Both the position numbers and the translations under genes were made by a program. Below, one piece after another: positions 1 to 5,425 of a DNA stretch of 5,479 nucleotides. Below the pieces are notes generated by a model. It saw only the letters and a list, made by a program, of their open reading frames with translations. It searched no databases and was not told where the DNA came from. Every line of letters starts with the position of its first letter. Within the stretch, counting starts at the first letter, position 1. Source of the DNA: an uncultured Litorilinea sp. (GTDB taxonomy: Bacteria > Chloroflexota > Anaerolineae > Caldilineales > Caldilineaceae); assembly GCA_946885925.1 (NCBI GenBank), contig CAMPHP010000272.1:1-5479 (forward strand), given 5' to 3'.

Positions 1-56
1 GGGTCAGCCGTGCGAGAATTTGCGATTCTATTTAGAAACATTCTATTTAGAAGCAT
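1..56 (-). CDS. 5' end of an unidentified operon gene, cut by the window edge
   Basis: An open frame starts with ATG at 56-54 and stays open to the left edge, giving 18 codons (MLLNRMFLNRIANSRTAD). A GAGGAG Shine-Dalgarno sequence lies at 69-64, 7 nt upstream, and the start is 25 nt after the cbiB stop, so it reads as the next gene of the same operon. A second in-frame ATG at 71-69 would add five residues (MRRQK), but it overlaps the Shine-Dalgarno, so 56 is preferred. The first codons contain a 15-bp tandem duplication that repeats the peptide LLNRM as FLNRI. Too little is present to name the product. From operon context a further cobalamin gene is plausible, such as the aminotransferase-like CobC/CobD decarboxylase, CobS or CobU/CobP; that is a guess from pathway logic, not seen in the sequence. 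Confidence 0.6.
   Translation of the reverse strand, partial: MLLNRMFLNRIANSRTAD
24..53. repeat. 15-bp tandem duplication at the start of the left-edge gene
   Basis: Two adjacent 15-bp copies, 24-38 and 39-53, share the core ATTCTATTTAGAA and differ only at the first and last base. Each copy contains TTCTA-TT-TAGAA, a short interrupted palindrome. The unit length keeps the reading frame, so the encoded peptide is duplicated as well (LLNRM then FLNRI). Confidence 0.8.
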
Positions 57-63
57 CTTTTGT

Positions 64-69
64 CTCCTC
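64..69 (-). promoter_or_regulatory. Shine-Dalgarno site of the left-edge gene
   Basis: The minus strand reads GAGGAG here, 7 nt before the ATG at 56-54. This is the main evidence that a translated gene begins at the left edge, and it favours that ATG over the in-frame ATG at 71-69. Confidence 0.6.
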
Positions 70-81
70 ATTTGCTGTCGC

Positions 82-1059
82 TTACACCCTCGAGCAAGCT
101 CGAAGGTTTTTATAAAATTTCTGTCCAATCCACCAAGCAACTCCACTCGCCACCATCCCCACCAACACCGCACTTTGCAGCAATCCCACTGCATGGCGAA
201 TATCTTCTACATTTGGCAAGGCTAAACCTGCTCCGAGGCGGTAATGCTCTACCTTCTCCAACTCTACCCCTAAGGCCCCAGCCATTGCACTCATGGGCTG
301 ACCTGCATTGGGGCTGGCGGTCAGGTTGGCATCGCGCCGCCAAATCGTCCACGCGGCTCTCGACCGGCCGCGCAGCCCCGCCGCGGCAATCAGCAACAGG
401 GCAGTCAAGCGCGCAGGCAGCCAATTGGCGAGATCATCGGCGCGTGCGCCTGCTTTGCCCAACCACTCGCGGCCTGGGTCGCGATACCCCCACAGCGAAT
501 CCACCGTATTGAGCCAGCGATAGACCAATGCGCCCGGCAAACCTGCCGCAGCATAATAAAAGAGCGGCGCAATGACCCCATCCGAGCTATTTTCAGCTAC
601 AGACTCAATCGTAGCAGCGGCAATGCGTGGCGCATCAAGTGTCGTGGTATCACGGCTGACCAGATGCCAGCCAAGTTGGTGACGCGCCTCGTTTTCATTA
701 CCCAATGCCAACGGCTCTGCAACCGCATGGGCGGCTTGAGCTAGACCACGCAGCGCCACAGTCTGCTTGAGTAGTATCGCCTCCACGAGCCAGTTCAACG
801 GTGCGAGGAGCAACCGGCATAGTCGTGCTACCCACGCCCCCACAGCACCTATCAGCAGTGCCCCGCTCAACACAACCATAGCGCCATAGATAAACTGTGC
901 CGCAGCCCCAGTCACGGGTACATGACGCCGCGCCACAGAAATTAGTGTCCCCATCCATGCCACGGGATGCCAACGATTGGGCAAATCGCCAAACCAATGG
1001 TCTAACAAAAGCGCCAGTGCAACGATACCCCAGCGTCGAATGCCATTAGGCTCCGTCAT
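82..1059 (-). CDS. cbiB: Adenosylcobinamide-phosphate synthase (CbiB/CobD family), membrane protein
   Basis: A 325-residue protein, the usual family length. It joins adenosylcobyric acid to (R)-1-amino-2-propanol or its O-phosphate, giving adenosylcobinamide (phosphate), in the cytoplasmic membrane. The family signature is present in order: GDLPNRWHPVAWMG (24-37), ESVAENSSDG (152-161) followed by PLFYY, NTVDSLWGY (184-192), ADDLANWLPARLT (207-219) and SPNAGQPMSAMAGALGV (249-265). Hydrophobic stretches near 55-90, 163-180, 217-228 and 290-311 fit a polytopic membrane protein. The frame stays open up to 1212, but that extension lies inside cobT and its residues are Trp/Arg-rich antisense-like sequence. 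ATG 1059-1057 is therefore chosen, preceded by a GAGG-containing Shine-Dalgarno, with a 14-nt overlap with the cobT end. The symbol cobD is used for the same enzyme in Pseudomonas nomenclature. Confidence 0.95.
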   Translation of the reverse strand: MTEPNGIRRWGIVALALLLDHWFGDLPNRWHPVAWMGTLISVARRHVPVTGAAAQFIYGAMVVLSGALLIGAVGAWVARLCRLLLAPLNWLVEAILLKQTVALRGLAQAAHAVAEPLALGNENEARHQLGWHLVSRDTTTLDAPRIAAATIESVAENSSDGVIAPLFYYAAAGLPGALVYRWLNTVDSLWGYRDPGREWLGKAGARADDLANWLPARLTALLLIAAAGLRGRSRAAWTIWRRDANLTASPNAGQPMSAMAGALGVELEKVEHYRLGAGLALPNVEDIRHAVGLLQSAVLVGMVASGVAWWIGQKFYKNLRACSRV

Positions 1060-2119
1060 CAACGCCCGCCTCGTCAAAGGTTGCCATCTCATCCAGCAAA
1101 CGACAGGCCGCCTCTGCCACCTGCATCCCCAAGACAGCACCGGTTCCCTCGCCCAAACGTAAATCCAACGCCAACAGCGGCTCCAGCCCCAACCAGCGAA
1201 GCAGGGCATCATGCCCCCCTTCCGCCGAGCGATGGGCAGCCAGCAAATAAGGGCGCACCGCAGGCGCGAGCGTCACGGCAATCATGGCTGCGGCAGTGGC
1301 AATATAGCCATCCACCATCACAGGACGGCGTTTGGCTGCGGTTGCGAGAATGGCCCCGACCAAGCCGCCAATCTCAAACCCACCCACTTTGGTCAATATA
1401 TCCAGGCCGTTCGTGGCGTCGGGTTGGTTGACCTTCAAGGCCCGCTGCACCACCTCAATCTTATGTCGCAAACCCGCATCGTCTAGCCCTGTACCTCGCC
1501 CAACCAGTGCAGCAGGGTCACAACGCATCAACGCCGCGGCAACCGCGGCAGCAGCGGTTGTATTGCCGATGCCCATTTCGCCTGTCCCCAGAATATCAAG
1601 CCCTTTGGCGGCTTCTTGGCGAACAAGTTGTACGCCACTTAGGATCGCTTGAAGTGCTTGGTCACGGCTCATGGCGGGACCGTGGGCCATGTTCGCTGTT
1701 CCCAAAGCCACGCTAGCATTGTATAAGTCCTGTCGTGCGGGCAGCGGTGATGCCACGCCCAAATCTGCCACGACCACGCGTGCGCGCGCTTGCCGCGCAA
1801 GCACATTGATAGCCGCACCGCCATTCAGAAAATTCAACACCATCTGGCTTGTCACACTCGACGGAAAGGCGCTCACTCCTTCAGCCGTGACCCCATGATC
1901 CCCCGCCATGACGACCACCACTTTGTGGGTGAGTCGAGGGCGCGGCTCACCTGTGATCCCCGCTAGTTGAATGGACAACGCCTCCAATCGCCCCAACGCC
2001 CCAGGCGGTTTGGTCAAGCGATTCTGGCGCGCCTCTGCCGCAGCCATTGCGACCTTATCCAGCGGCTCAATCTGCCCAATCAAGCTTTGCAACGATGGGG
2101 CAGCGGACTGTGCAATCAT
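1046..2119 (-). CDS. cobT: Nicotinate-nucleotide:dimethylbenzimidazole phosphoribosyltransferase
   Basis: A 357-residue cytoplasmic enzyme of normal family length. It transfers phosphoribose from nicotinate mononucleotide to the lower-ligand base (5,6-dimethylbenzimidazole or a related base), giving the alpha-ribazole phosphate needed for the nucleotide loop. Recognisable blocks are KPPGALGRLE (37-46), MAGDHGVTAEGVSAFP (71-86), GTGEMGIGNTT (178-188), GFEIGGLVGA (247-256), AHRSAEGGH (295-303) and the C-terminal LGEGTGA (322-328). Glu324 in the last block matches the catalytic glutamate known from the Salmonella enzyme (Glu317). The start ATG at 2119 overlaps the preceding stop as ATGA, and a strong GAGGAGG ribosome site lies at 2130-2124, 4 nt upstream. 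The last residues (DEAGVDDGA) are read from DNA that also carries the cbiB ribosome site and start codon. Confidence 0.97.
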   Translation of the reverse strand: MIAQSAAPSLQSLIGQIEPLDKVAMAAAEARQNRLTKPPGALGRLEALSIQLAGITGEPRPRLTHKVVVVMAGDHGVTAEGVSAFPSSVTSQMVLNFLNGGAAINVLARQARARVVVADLGVASPLPARQDLYNASVALGTANMAHGPAMSRDQALQAILSGVQLVRQEAAKGLDILGTGEMGIGNTTAAAAVAAALMRCDPAALVGRGTGLDDAGLRHKIEVVQRALKVNQPDATNGLDILTKVGGFEIGGLVGAILATAAKRRPVMVDGYIATAAAMIAVTLAPAVRPYLLAAHRSAEGGHDALLRWLGLEPLLALDLRLGEGTGAVLGMQVAEAACRLLDEMATFDEAGVDDGA

Positions 2120-2907
2120 CGCGCCTCCTCTGTACGTTGTGCACAGATCAACTCGGCTAATTGGCGCGCGCCATCCAGGATACCCGGACCCGTTTGGAGA
2201 ATAGCGTCAGATGGAATTTCGTAGACCGCGCCCCGTTGTACCGCTGGGAGTTGATCCCAGCCAGGTCGCGTGCGAATACGATCCAGGTCGGCCCGTTTGC
2301 CACACCAGGAGGCAATGATCACCTCCGGCTGGCGCGCCAACACCATTTCGCTTGTGACAAAACGCTGGCGGGCCAGCCGTTGTGCAGCCAGTTCAGAGAA
2401 AATATCCGTGCCGCCTAACCACTCGATCAAGTCACTCACCCAACCAATGCCGCTGATCATTGGGTCAGGCCATTCCTCAAAATAGACGCGGGGAGCATCT
2501 CTGTCTCTCCACACTTGAGCACGCAGCGCATCTAACTCACCCTGGAGTTGCTCCACCAATGCAGCGGCCTCTTTCTGCCGCCCCAACACACCGCCTACCA
2601 TCAGAATGTTGCTCCAAATATGCGCCAGGCGATGGGGATTGAGCGCCAGCACAGGGATGCCTAGCCGTATGAGTTGGGCAGCAGCATCCGCGTGGTGGTC
2701 AGTTGTAGTAATCACCAGGTCAGGGTCCAGCTCTAAAATCTTCGCAACATTAGGATCGCTAAAGCCTCCCACCTTGGGCAAACCACGCACGGCAGCAAGA
2801 CGGCGCGCAAAGCTACTAACACCGACAACACGGTCAAAAGCGCCTAACGTGTGAATGATCTCTGGCGCTTCGGCAGCAAGACAGACAATGCGCTGTGGAT
2901 AGTTCAT
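2116..2907 (-). CDS. BtuF-like corrinoid-binding protein without a signal peptide
   Basis: A 263-residue protein of the periplasmic-binding class III fold (BtuF/FepB type, COG0614-like). Family features are [16 protein letters not shown] (45-60) followed by DPDLVITT (61-68), a long central helix around 106-135 linking the two lobes, [20 protein letters not shown] (142-161), and [18 protein letters not shown] (214-231). BtuF proteins usually deliver cobalamin to the BtuCD transporter outside the cytoplasmic membrane. This one begins [15 protein letters not shown], directly in the first beta strand, with no charged/hydrophobic signal or lipobox. An upstream extension is excluded: the in-frame stop TAG at 2931-2929 is followed by seven codons, none of them ATG, GTG or TTG. 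Flanking genes overlap by ATGA at both ends, so expression is coupled to biosynthesis. A cytoplasmic role (corrinoid binding, carrying or sensing) is inferred; no btuC or btuD is in the window. Confidence 0.85.
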   Translation of the reverse strand: MNYPQRIVCLAAEAPEIIHTLGAFDRVVGVSSFARRLAAVRGLPKVGGFSDPNVAKILELDPDLVITTTDHHADAAAQLIRLGIPVLALNPHRLAHIWSNILMVGGVLGRQKEAAALVEQLQGELDALRAQVWRDRDAPRVYFEEWPDPMISGIGWVSDLIEWLGGTDIFSELAAQRLARQRFVTSEMVLARQPEVIIASWCGKRADLDRIRTRPGWDQLPAVQRGAVYEIPSDAILQTGPGILDGARQLAELICAQRTEEAR

Positions 2908-3350
2908 AGTACCCCTGATTCCGATTGACTAGACTGAGATTGGCCTGATTCAGATTGCCCAGGGCAGCCCTTGTAGCTGTCCAGTGCAGGATTCTCATCC
3001 AAGCGGTGGAAGATATATTCCTCTACTGGCTGTCCGCCGATCAAATGCTCCTGGATAATGCGGTCGAGTACTGCCTCGGTTACATGGTGATACCAGATGC
3101 CATCGGGATAGACGACCAAGAGTGGACCACCGCTACATACCCCCAAACAGGAGGTGATGCCTCGCTTCACACGCAAGGGGTTGCCATAGCGCCCCAGTTC
3201 ACCCAGCTTTCCCGCCAAGTGACGGTATAGCATTTGAGCCTCATCGCGCGGATCGCAGTAGTTCCCCACACAGAAAAAGATGTGGCGTGCATACGGTGCT
3301 TGGCTAGGGACAGCCTGAGTACCTTGATAGAGATTGGTTTGCTGTAACAT
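2904..3350 (-). CDS. Thioredoxin-like [2Fe-2S] ferredoxin in the cobalamin operon
   Basis: A 148-residue small redox protein. Its core resembles the thioredoxin-like [2Fe-2S] ferredoxins: [15 protein letters not shown] gives Cys27-x4-Cys32, and [20 protein letters not shown] gives Cys68-x3-Cys72, the four probable cluster ligands. [20 protein letters not shown] (85-104) is the typical closing segment. The C-terminus ends in a low-complexity Gly/Gln/Ser/Glu tail (131-146) made by three 15-bp DNA repeats. The frame is open upstream to an ATG at 3398, but that start would overlap cobQ by 44 nt and add a non-conserved MPLSRC extension. ATG 3350-3348 lies 4 nt after the cobQ stop with a weak GGATGGG site at 3366-3360, and is preferred. 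The operon position suggests electron supply to a corrinoid step such as cobalt reduction before adenosylation; this is inference. No symbol is assigned. Confidence 0.85.
   Translation of the reverse strand: MLQQTNLYQGTQAVPSQAPYARHIFFCVGNYCDPRDEAQMLYRHLAGKLGELGRYGNPLRVKRGITSCLGVCSGGPLLVVYPDGIWYHHVTEAVLDRIIQEHLIGGQPVEEYIFHRLDENPALDSYKGCPGQSESGQSQSSQSESGVL
2916..2960. repeat. Three 15-bp tandem repeats encoding the ferredoxin tail
   Basis: On the minus strand three 15-bp units lie head to tail: 2960-2946 (GGGCAATCTGAATCA), 2945-2931 (GGCCAATCTCAGTCT) and 2930-2916 (AGTCAATCGGAATCA). They share a xxxCAATCxxAxTCx pattern and encode [10 protein letters not shown] and SQSES. The partial divergence suggests an older expansion than the near-identical duplications elsewhere in the window. 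Confidence 0.75.
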
Positions 3351-3354
3351 TTTT

Positions 3355-4905
3355 TCAAGCCCATCCAGATGCGCTAGAAAGCAGCGGCTCAACGGCAAGC
3401 CCTGTCACATGCGCCAATTGCGGCCAATCCACCGCTTCTTCGACAGCATCGGCGAGTCGATCATATTCCTGTAGCCGCGCCAACGGGGATGCAGAAAGCT
3501 CCCCACGCCAACCAAGTTGGGTGAGCCAGCCGCGACGAAAGGCAGCATCCTCAAAAATGCCATGCAGATAAGTCCCCCAGATACGCCCGTCCGCACTCTG
3601 GGCACCGTCGGCGATGGCAACAGGCGCATTACCGCGCGCCACAATCGTCCCTAACGGCGCAATGTCACTAGAGCCAATGTCACTAGAGCGGGTTGTCGTG
3701 CCCATATGGATTTCATATCCCGCTATCACTTGCCCATTTACCAATTGCAAACGTGCTTGGTAAGTCTGCTTGGTCAATGCAAACTCGGTGATAACAGGCA
3801 GCAAACCCAAGCCTTCCACCCTGGTTCCCGCTGGCCCTTCTACGCCTAGAGGATCGGACAGACTCTGACCCAACATCTGGTAGCCACCACAGATGCCCAC
3901 GACTGCTACACCGCGGCGTGCAGCTTGCTGGATCGCTTGTTCCAACCCGTGGGCGCGCAGCCATGCCAAGTCAGCCAAGGTTGCCTTTGTCCCTGGTAGA
4001 ATCACCGCATCAGGACGGCCAAACTCCCCGGCTTGACGTACATAGCGTAGCCGCACCCCAGGCTCCGCAGCCAGTCCGTCAAACTCATCAAAGTTGGCAA
4101 TGTGGGGCAAGTGGATAATCGCAATCTCAACGCTGGCGTTCGCTGCCGATCCGCCTCTTTCACCCATTTGGGCAACGTCATCCAGCCACACAGCATCTTC
4201 GTTGGCAACGCGCAAGTCGGGTATATAGGGAATAATGCCCAAGGTCGGCACACCAAAGGCCCGCTCCTGCAACATGGTAGTAGCGTTGCCCAAAAGCGTG
4301 GGATCGCCACGGAACTTGTTGATTAGAAAGCCAACAATCTGTGCCCGTTCCTCTGGCTCCAAGAGCAGCATGGTTCCTGCCAGTGCCGCAAAGACGCCAC
4401 CGCGATCAATATCCCCAACTAACAAACAAGGCGCATCAGCATGGCGCGCCATACGCAAATTGACCATATCGCCTGCCTTGAGGTTGATCTCCGCTGGACT
4501 ACCCGCCCCTTCCATCACGATCACATCATAGCGCGCAGCTAGCCGGTCATAGGCAGCCACAACTTGCTCCCAGAGCAGCTTTTTTAGGTCAAACCAGTTA
4601 TGTGCATCAATCTTGCCGTAGACCTTGCCATTGAGGATTACTTGGCTGCGACGATCCCCCTCTGGCTTGAGCAATACGGGGTTCATATCGGTGTGGGGAA
4701 GGATGCCCGCGGCCTCAGCTTGCACAATCTGAGCGCGCCCCATCTCGCCACCTTGCAGCGTGACACCGGCATTGTTGCTCATGTTCTGCGCCTTGAAGGG
4801 AGCCACACGTACCCCACGTCGCGCCAGGATCCGGCAAAATGCAGTTGTGAGCAAGCTCTTGCCTGCGTTTGAATGGGTTCCCAGGATCATAATGGCTTGC
4901 GCCAT
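3355..4905 (-). CDS. cobQ: Adenosylcobyric acid synthase, glutamine-hydrolysing (CobQ/CbiP)
   Basis: A 516-residue cytoplasmic enzyme, close to the usual family length of about 490-510. It amidates the b, d, e and g side chains of adenosylcobyrinate a,c-diamide, using ATP and glutamine-derived ammonia. The N-terminal half is the dethiobiotin-synthetase-like ATPase domain, with P-loop GTHSNAGKS (9-17), [11 protein letters not shown] (38-48), [11 protein letters not shown] (131-141) and GDIDRGGVF (164-172). The C-terminal half is a class I (triad-type) glutamine amidotransferase domain: LPGTKATL (303-310), nucleophile Cys339 in [11 protein letters not shown], the GYEIHMG motif (396-402), and His448 in [11 protein letters not shown] small linker duplication (SSDIG then SSDIA, 407-416) follows GYEIHMG. 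The start ATG at 4905 has AAGGGG at 4920-4915, 9 nt upstream. It is the first gene after the riboswitch and terminators, so it is expected to be repressed by cobalamin. Confidence 0.97.
   Translation of the reverse strand: MAQAIMILGTHSNAGKSLLTTAFCRILARRGVRVAPFKAQNMSNNAGVTLQGGEMGRAQIVQAEAAGILPHTDMNPVLLKPEGDRRSQVILNGKVYGKIDAHNWFDLKKLLWEQVVAAYDRLAARYDVIVMEGAGSPAEINLKAGDMVNLRMARHADAPCLLVGDIDRGGVFAALAGTMLLLEPEERAQIVGFLINKFRGDPTLLGNATTMLQERAFGVPTLGIIPYIPDLRVANEDAVWLDDVAQMGERGGSAANASVEIAIIHLPHIANFDEFDGLAAEPGVRLRYVRQAGEFGRPDAVILPGTKATLADLAWLRAHGLEQAIQQAARRGVAVVGICGGYQMLGQSLSDPLGVEGPAGTRVEGLGLLPVITEFALTKQTYQARLQLVNGQVIAGYEIHMGTTTRSSDIGSSDIAPLGTIVARGNAPVAIADGAQSADGRIWGTYLHGIFEDAAFRRGWLTQLGWRGELSASPLARLQEYDRLADAVEEAVDWPQLAHVTGLAVEPLLSSASGWA
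3661..3690. repeat. 15-bp tandem duplication inside cobQ
   Basis: AATGTCACTAGAGCC (3661-3675) is followed directly by AATGTCACTAGAGCG (3676-3690), differing only at the last base. It inserts five in-frame codons just after the conserved GYEIHMG motif of the amidotransferase domain, where length variation is likely tolerated. Near-identity suggests a recent event. Confidence 0.85.
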
Positions 4906-4914
4906 GTTTCTCTG

Positions 4915-4920
4915 CCCCTT
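4915..4920 (-). promoter_or_regulatory. Ribosome binding site of cobQ
   Basis: The minus strand reads AAGGGG, 9 nt before ATG 4905-4903. It is a modest match to the anti-Shine-Dalgarno and the only candidate before the first cobQ ATG. It lies downstream of both terminators and the tandem repeat block, so it does not appear to be directly sequestered by the riboswitch. Confidence 0.5.
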
Positions 4921-4938
4921 GTCACTTATCCCGTATCG

Positions 4939-4994
4939 TTTACTTCGGGTTATTTACTCTGGGTCATTTACTCTGGGTTATTTGCTCTAGGCAT
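4939..4994. repeat. Four 14-bp tandem repeats in the cobQ leader
   Basis: The plus strand shows TTTACTTCGGGTTA (4939-4952), TTTACTCTGGGTCA (4953-4966), TTTACTCTGGGTTA (4967-4980) and a decayed copy TTTGCTCTAGGCAT (4981-4994). The two central copies differ at one base. The block sits between terminator 2 and the cobQ ribosome site; on the transcript it reads as repeated AACCCAGAGTAAAT-like units. No function is evident; it could be a slipped-strand minisatellite or a multi-copy binding site. Confidence 0.85.
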
Positions 4995-5012
4995 ACACAT
5001 AAAGGACCAATC

Positions 5013-5040
5013 AAAAATGGCTCTCAACGCAGAGAGCCAT
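5013..5040 (-). terminator. Second intrinsic terminator of the cobQ leader
   Basis: On the minus strand a perfect 9-bp stem, ATGGCTCTC (5040-5032) and GAGAGCCAT (5025-5017), closes a 6-nt loop. A short T run follows (5016-5013, counting from the last stem T). On the plus strand no T run follows the hairpin, which fixes the orientation. It lies about 30 nt after terminator 1 and about 110 nt before the cobQ start. Confidence 0.75.
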
Positions 5041-5059
5041 CACAGCCGTCATGAGGCAC

Positions 5060-5089
5060 AAAATAAAACCCGCCAAAAATGGCGGGCTT
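5060..5089 (-). terminator. First intrinsic terminator, expression platform of the cobalamin riboswitch
   Basis: On the minus strand CCCGCC (5086-5081) and GGCGGG (5074-5069) form a GC-rich stem around a 6-nt loop (ATTTTT). The stem can extend through AAG/TTT with one G-U pair, and TTTTATTTT follows at 5068-5060. It lies about 60 nt past the riboswitch closing helix, the expected place for a transcription-terminating expression platform. Ligand-bound aptamer is expected to favour this hairpin and block read-through into cobQ. Confidence 0.85.
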
Positions 5090-5148
5090 ATCGTGTAAAG
5101 TCATCACGCTTGGCCCCCCTTGTCCCCGAAGGTGGCTCCAGCATCTAT

Positions 5149-5292
5149 CAAGGTGGGTATCGGACTTACCGTGGGCTAAATGGCCTTGGCTTACCGTTGC
5201 GGGACAGTGCTGGACTAGTTGCGGCGCAGGCCGTCAACGTCACCAGGCTTCCCCCTTTACGCGCTCTGCATCCGGGCAATGAGCGCACCTTG
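5149..5292 (-). ncRNA. Cobalamin riboswitch (B12 element) controlling the operon
   Basis: The minus-strand transcript has the ordered signature of a cobalamin aptamer. The closing helix P1 pairs CAAGGTG (5292-5286) with CACCTTG (5155-5149). A perfect 6-bp arm pairs GCGCTC (5285-5280) with GAGCGC (5266-5261). The conserved AAAGGGGGAAGCCTGGTG segment runs 5258-5241. The B12 box CACTGTCCCGCAACGGTAAG (5209-5190) folds as ACTGT/ACGGT around CCCGCA. The 3' GTCCGATACCCACC (5165-5152) corresponds to the usual GUC-GGAUACC-CC end. The arm between 5240 and 5212 is GC-rich, with a nested hairpin. The aptamer starts about 20 nt after the predicted transcription start and is followed by two terminators. 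It should sense adenosylcobalamin or a related cobalamin; ligand type cannot be set from sequence alone. Confidence 0.93.
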
Positions 5293-5320
5293 GTAGGTAC
5301 AGGATATTCAGTTAGCCGCC

Positions 5321-5349
5321 AGTATACCAGAGCGACCTACTGCTGTCAA
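5321..5349 (-). promoter_or_regulatory. Sigma-70-type promoter of the cobalamin operon
   Basis: On the minus strand a perfect -35 TTGACA (5349-5344) is followed by a 17-bp spacer and a -10 TATACT (5326-5321), one base off consensus. Transcription should begin near 5312-5315, about 20 nt before the riboswitch P1 helix. This gives a leader of roughly 400 nt before cobQ. Hexamer quality, exact spacing and position relative to the aptamer all agree. Confidence 0.88.
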
Positions 5350-5425
5350 CGAAAATGGGTCATTGAAGTCCATCCCAAGAGGTAGGCAAGTTTTCGCCAT
5401 CACAAGAACAAATCGTCTGTCACCC
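5350..5425. other. Intergenic stretch between promoter and palindrome, nothing recognised
   Basis: No gene, RNA or convincing second promoter is visible between the operon promoter and the palindromic repeat. Sites for activators or for a divergent gene beyond the right edge could be here but cannot be supported. Together with the riboswitch leader it belongs to a gene-free stretch from 4906 to the right edge. Confidence 0.5.

Noticed and set aside
60..512. A 150-codon plus-strand open frame antisense to cbiB
   Set aside because: It lies opposite conserved CbiB codons, is rich in Pro/His/Arg/Ser as expected for a shadow frame in GC-rich DNA, and has no ribosome site or recognisable domain.
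1060..1212. N-terminal extension of CbiB to an earlier ATG
   Set aside because: It is wholly inside cobT, Trp/Arg-rich and unlike the family. The ATG at 1059 gives the standard N-terminus and has its own ribosome site.
3351..3398. Longer ferredoxin starting at 3398
   Set aside because: It would overlap the cobQ C-terminus by 44 nt and adds residues outside the ferredoxin fold. The ATG at 3350 fits tight operon spacing better, although the weak ribosome site leaves some doubt.
3413..4885. Plus-strand and alternate-frame open frames within cobQ
   Set aside because: All lie opposite or out of frame with a fully conserved CobQ protein and show no family features of their own.
4950..4994. Two tiny leader frames on the minus strand (MPRANNPE from 4994; MTQSK from 4967) joined by TAAATG
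   Set aside because: They arise from the 14-bp repeats, have no Shine-Dalgarno and no codon run suggesting attenuation. Chance is the simplest explanation.
4939..4994. CRISPR-like array
   Set aside because: The 14-bp units are directly adjacent with no spacers, and no cas genes are present.
4873..5385. A 170-codon plus-strand open frame at the right side
   Set aside because: It runs antisense across the start of cobQ, the tandem repeats, both terminators, the riboswitch and the promoter. Its translation is low in recognisable protein character, and the RNA and promoter signals explain the sequence.
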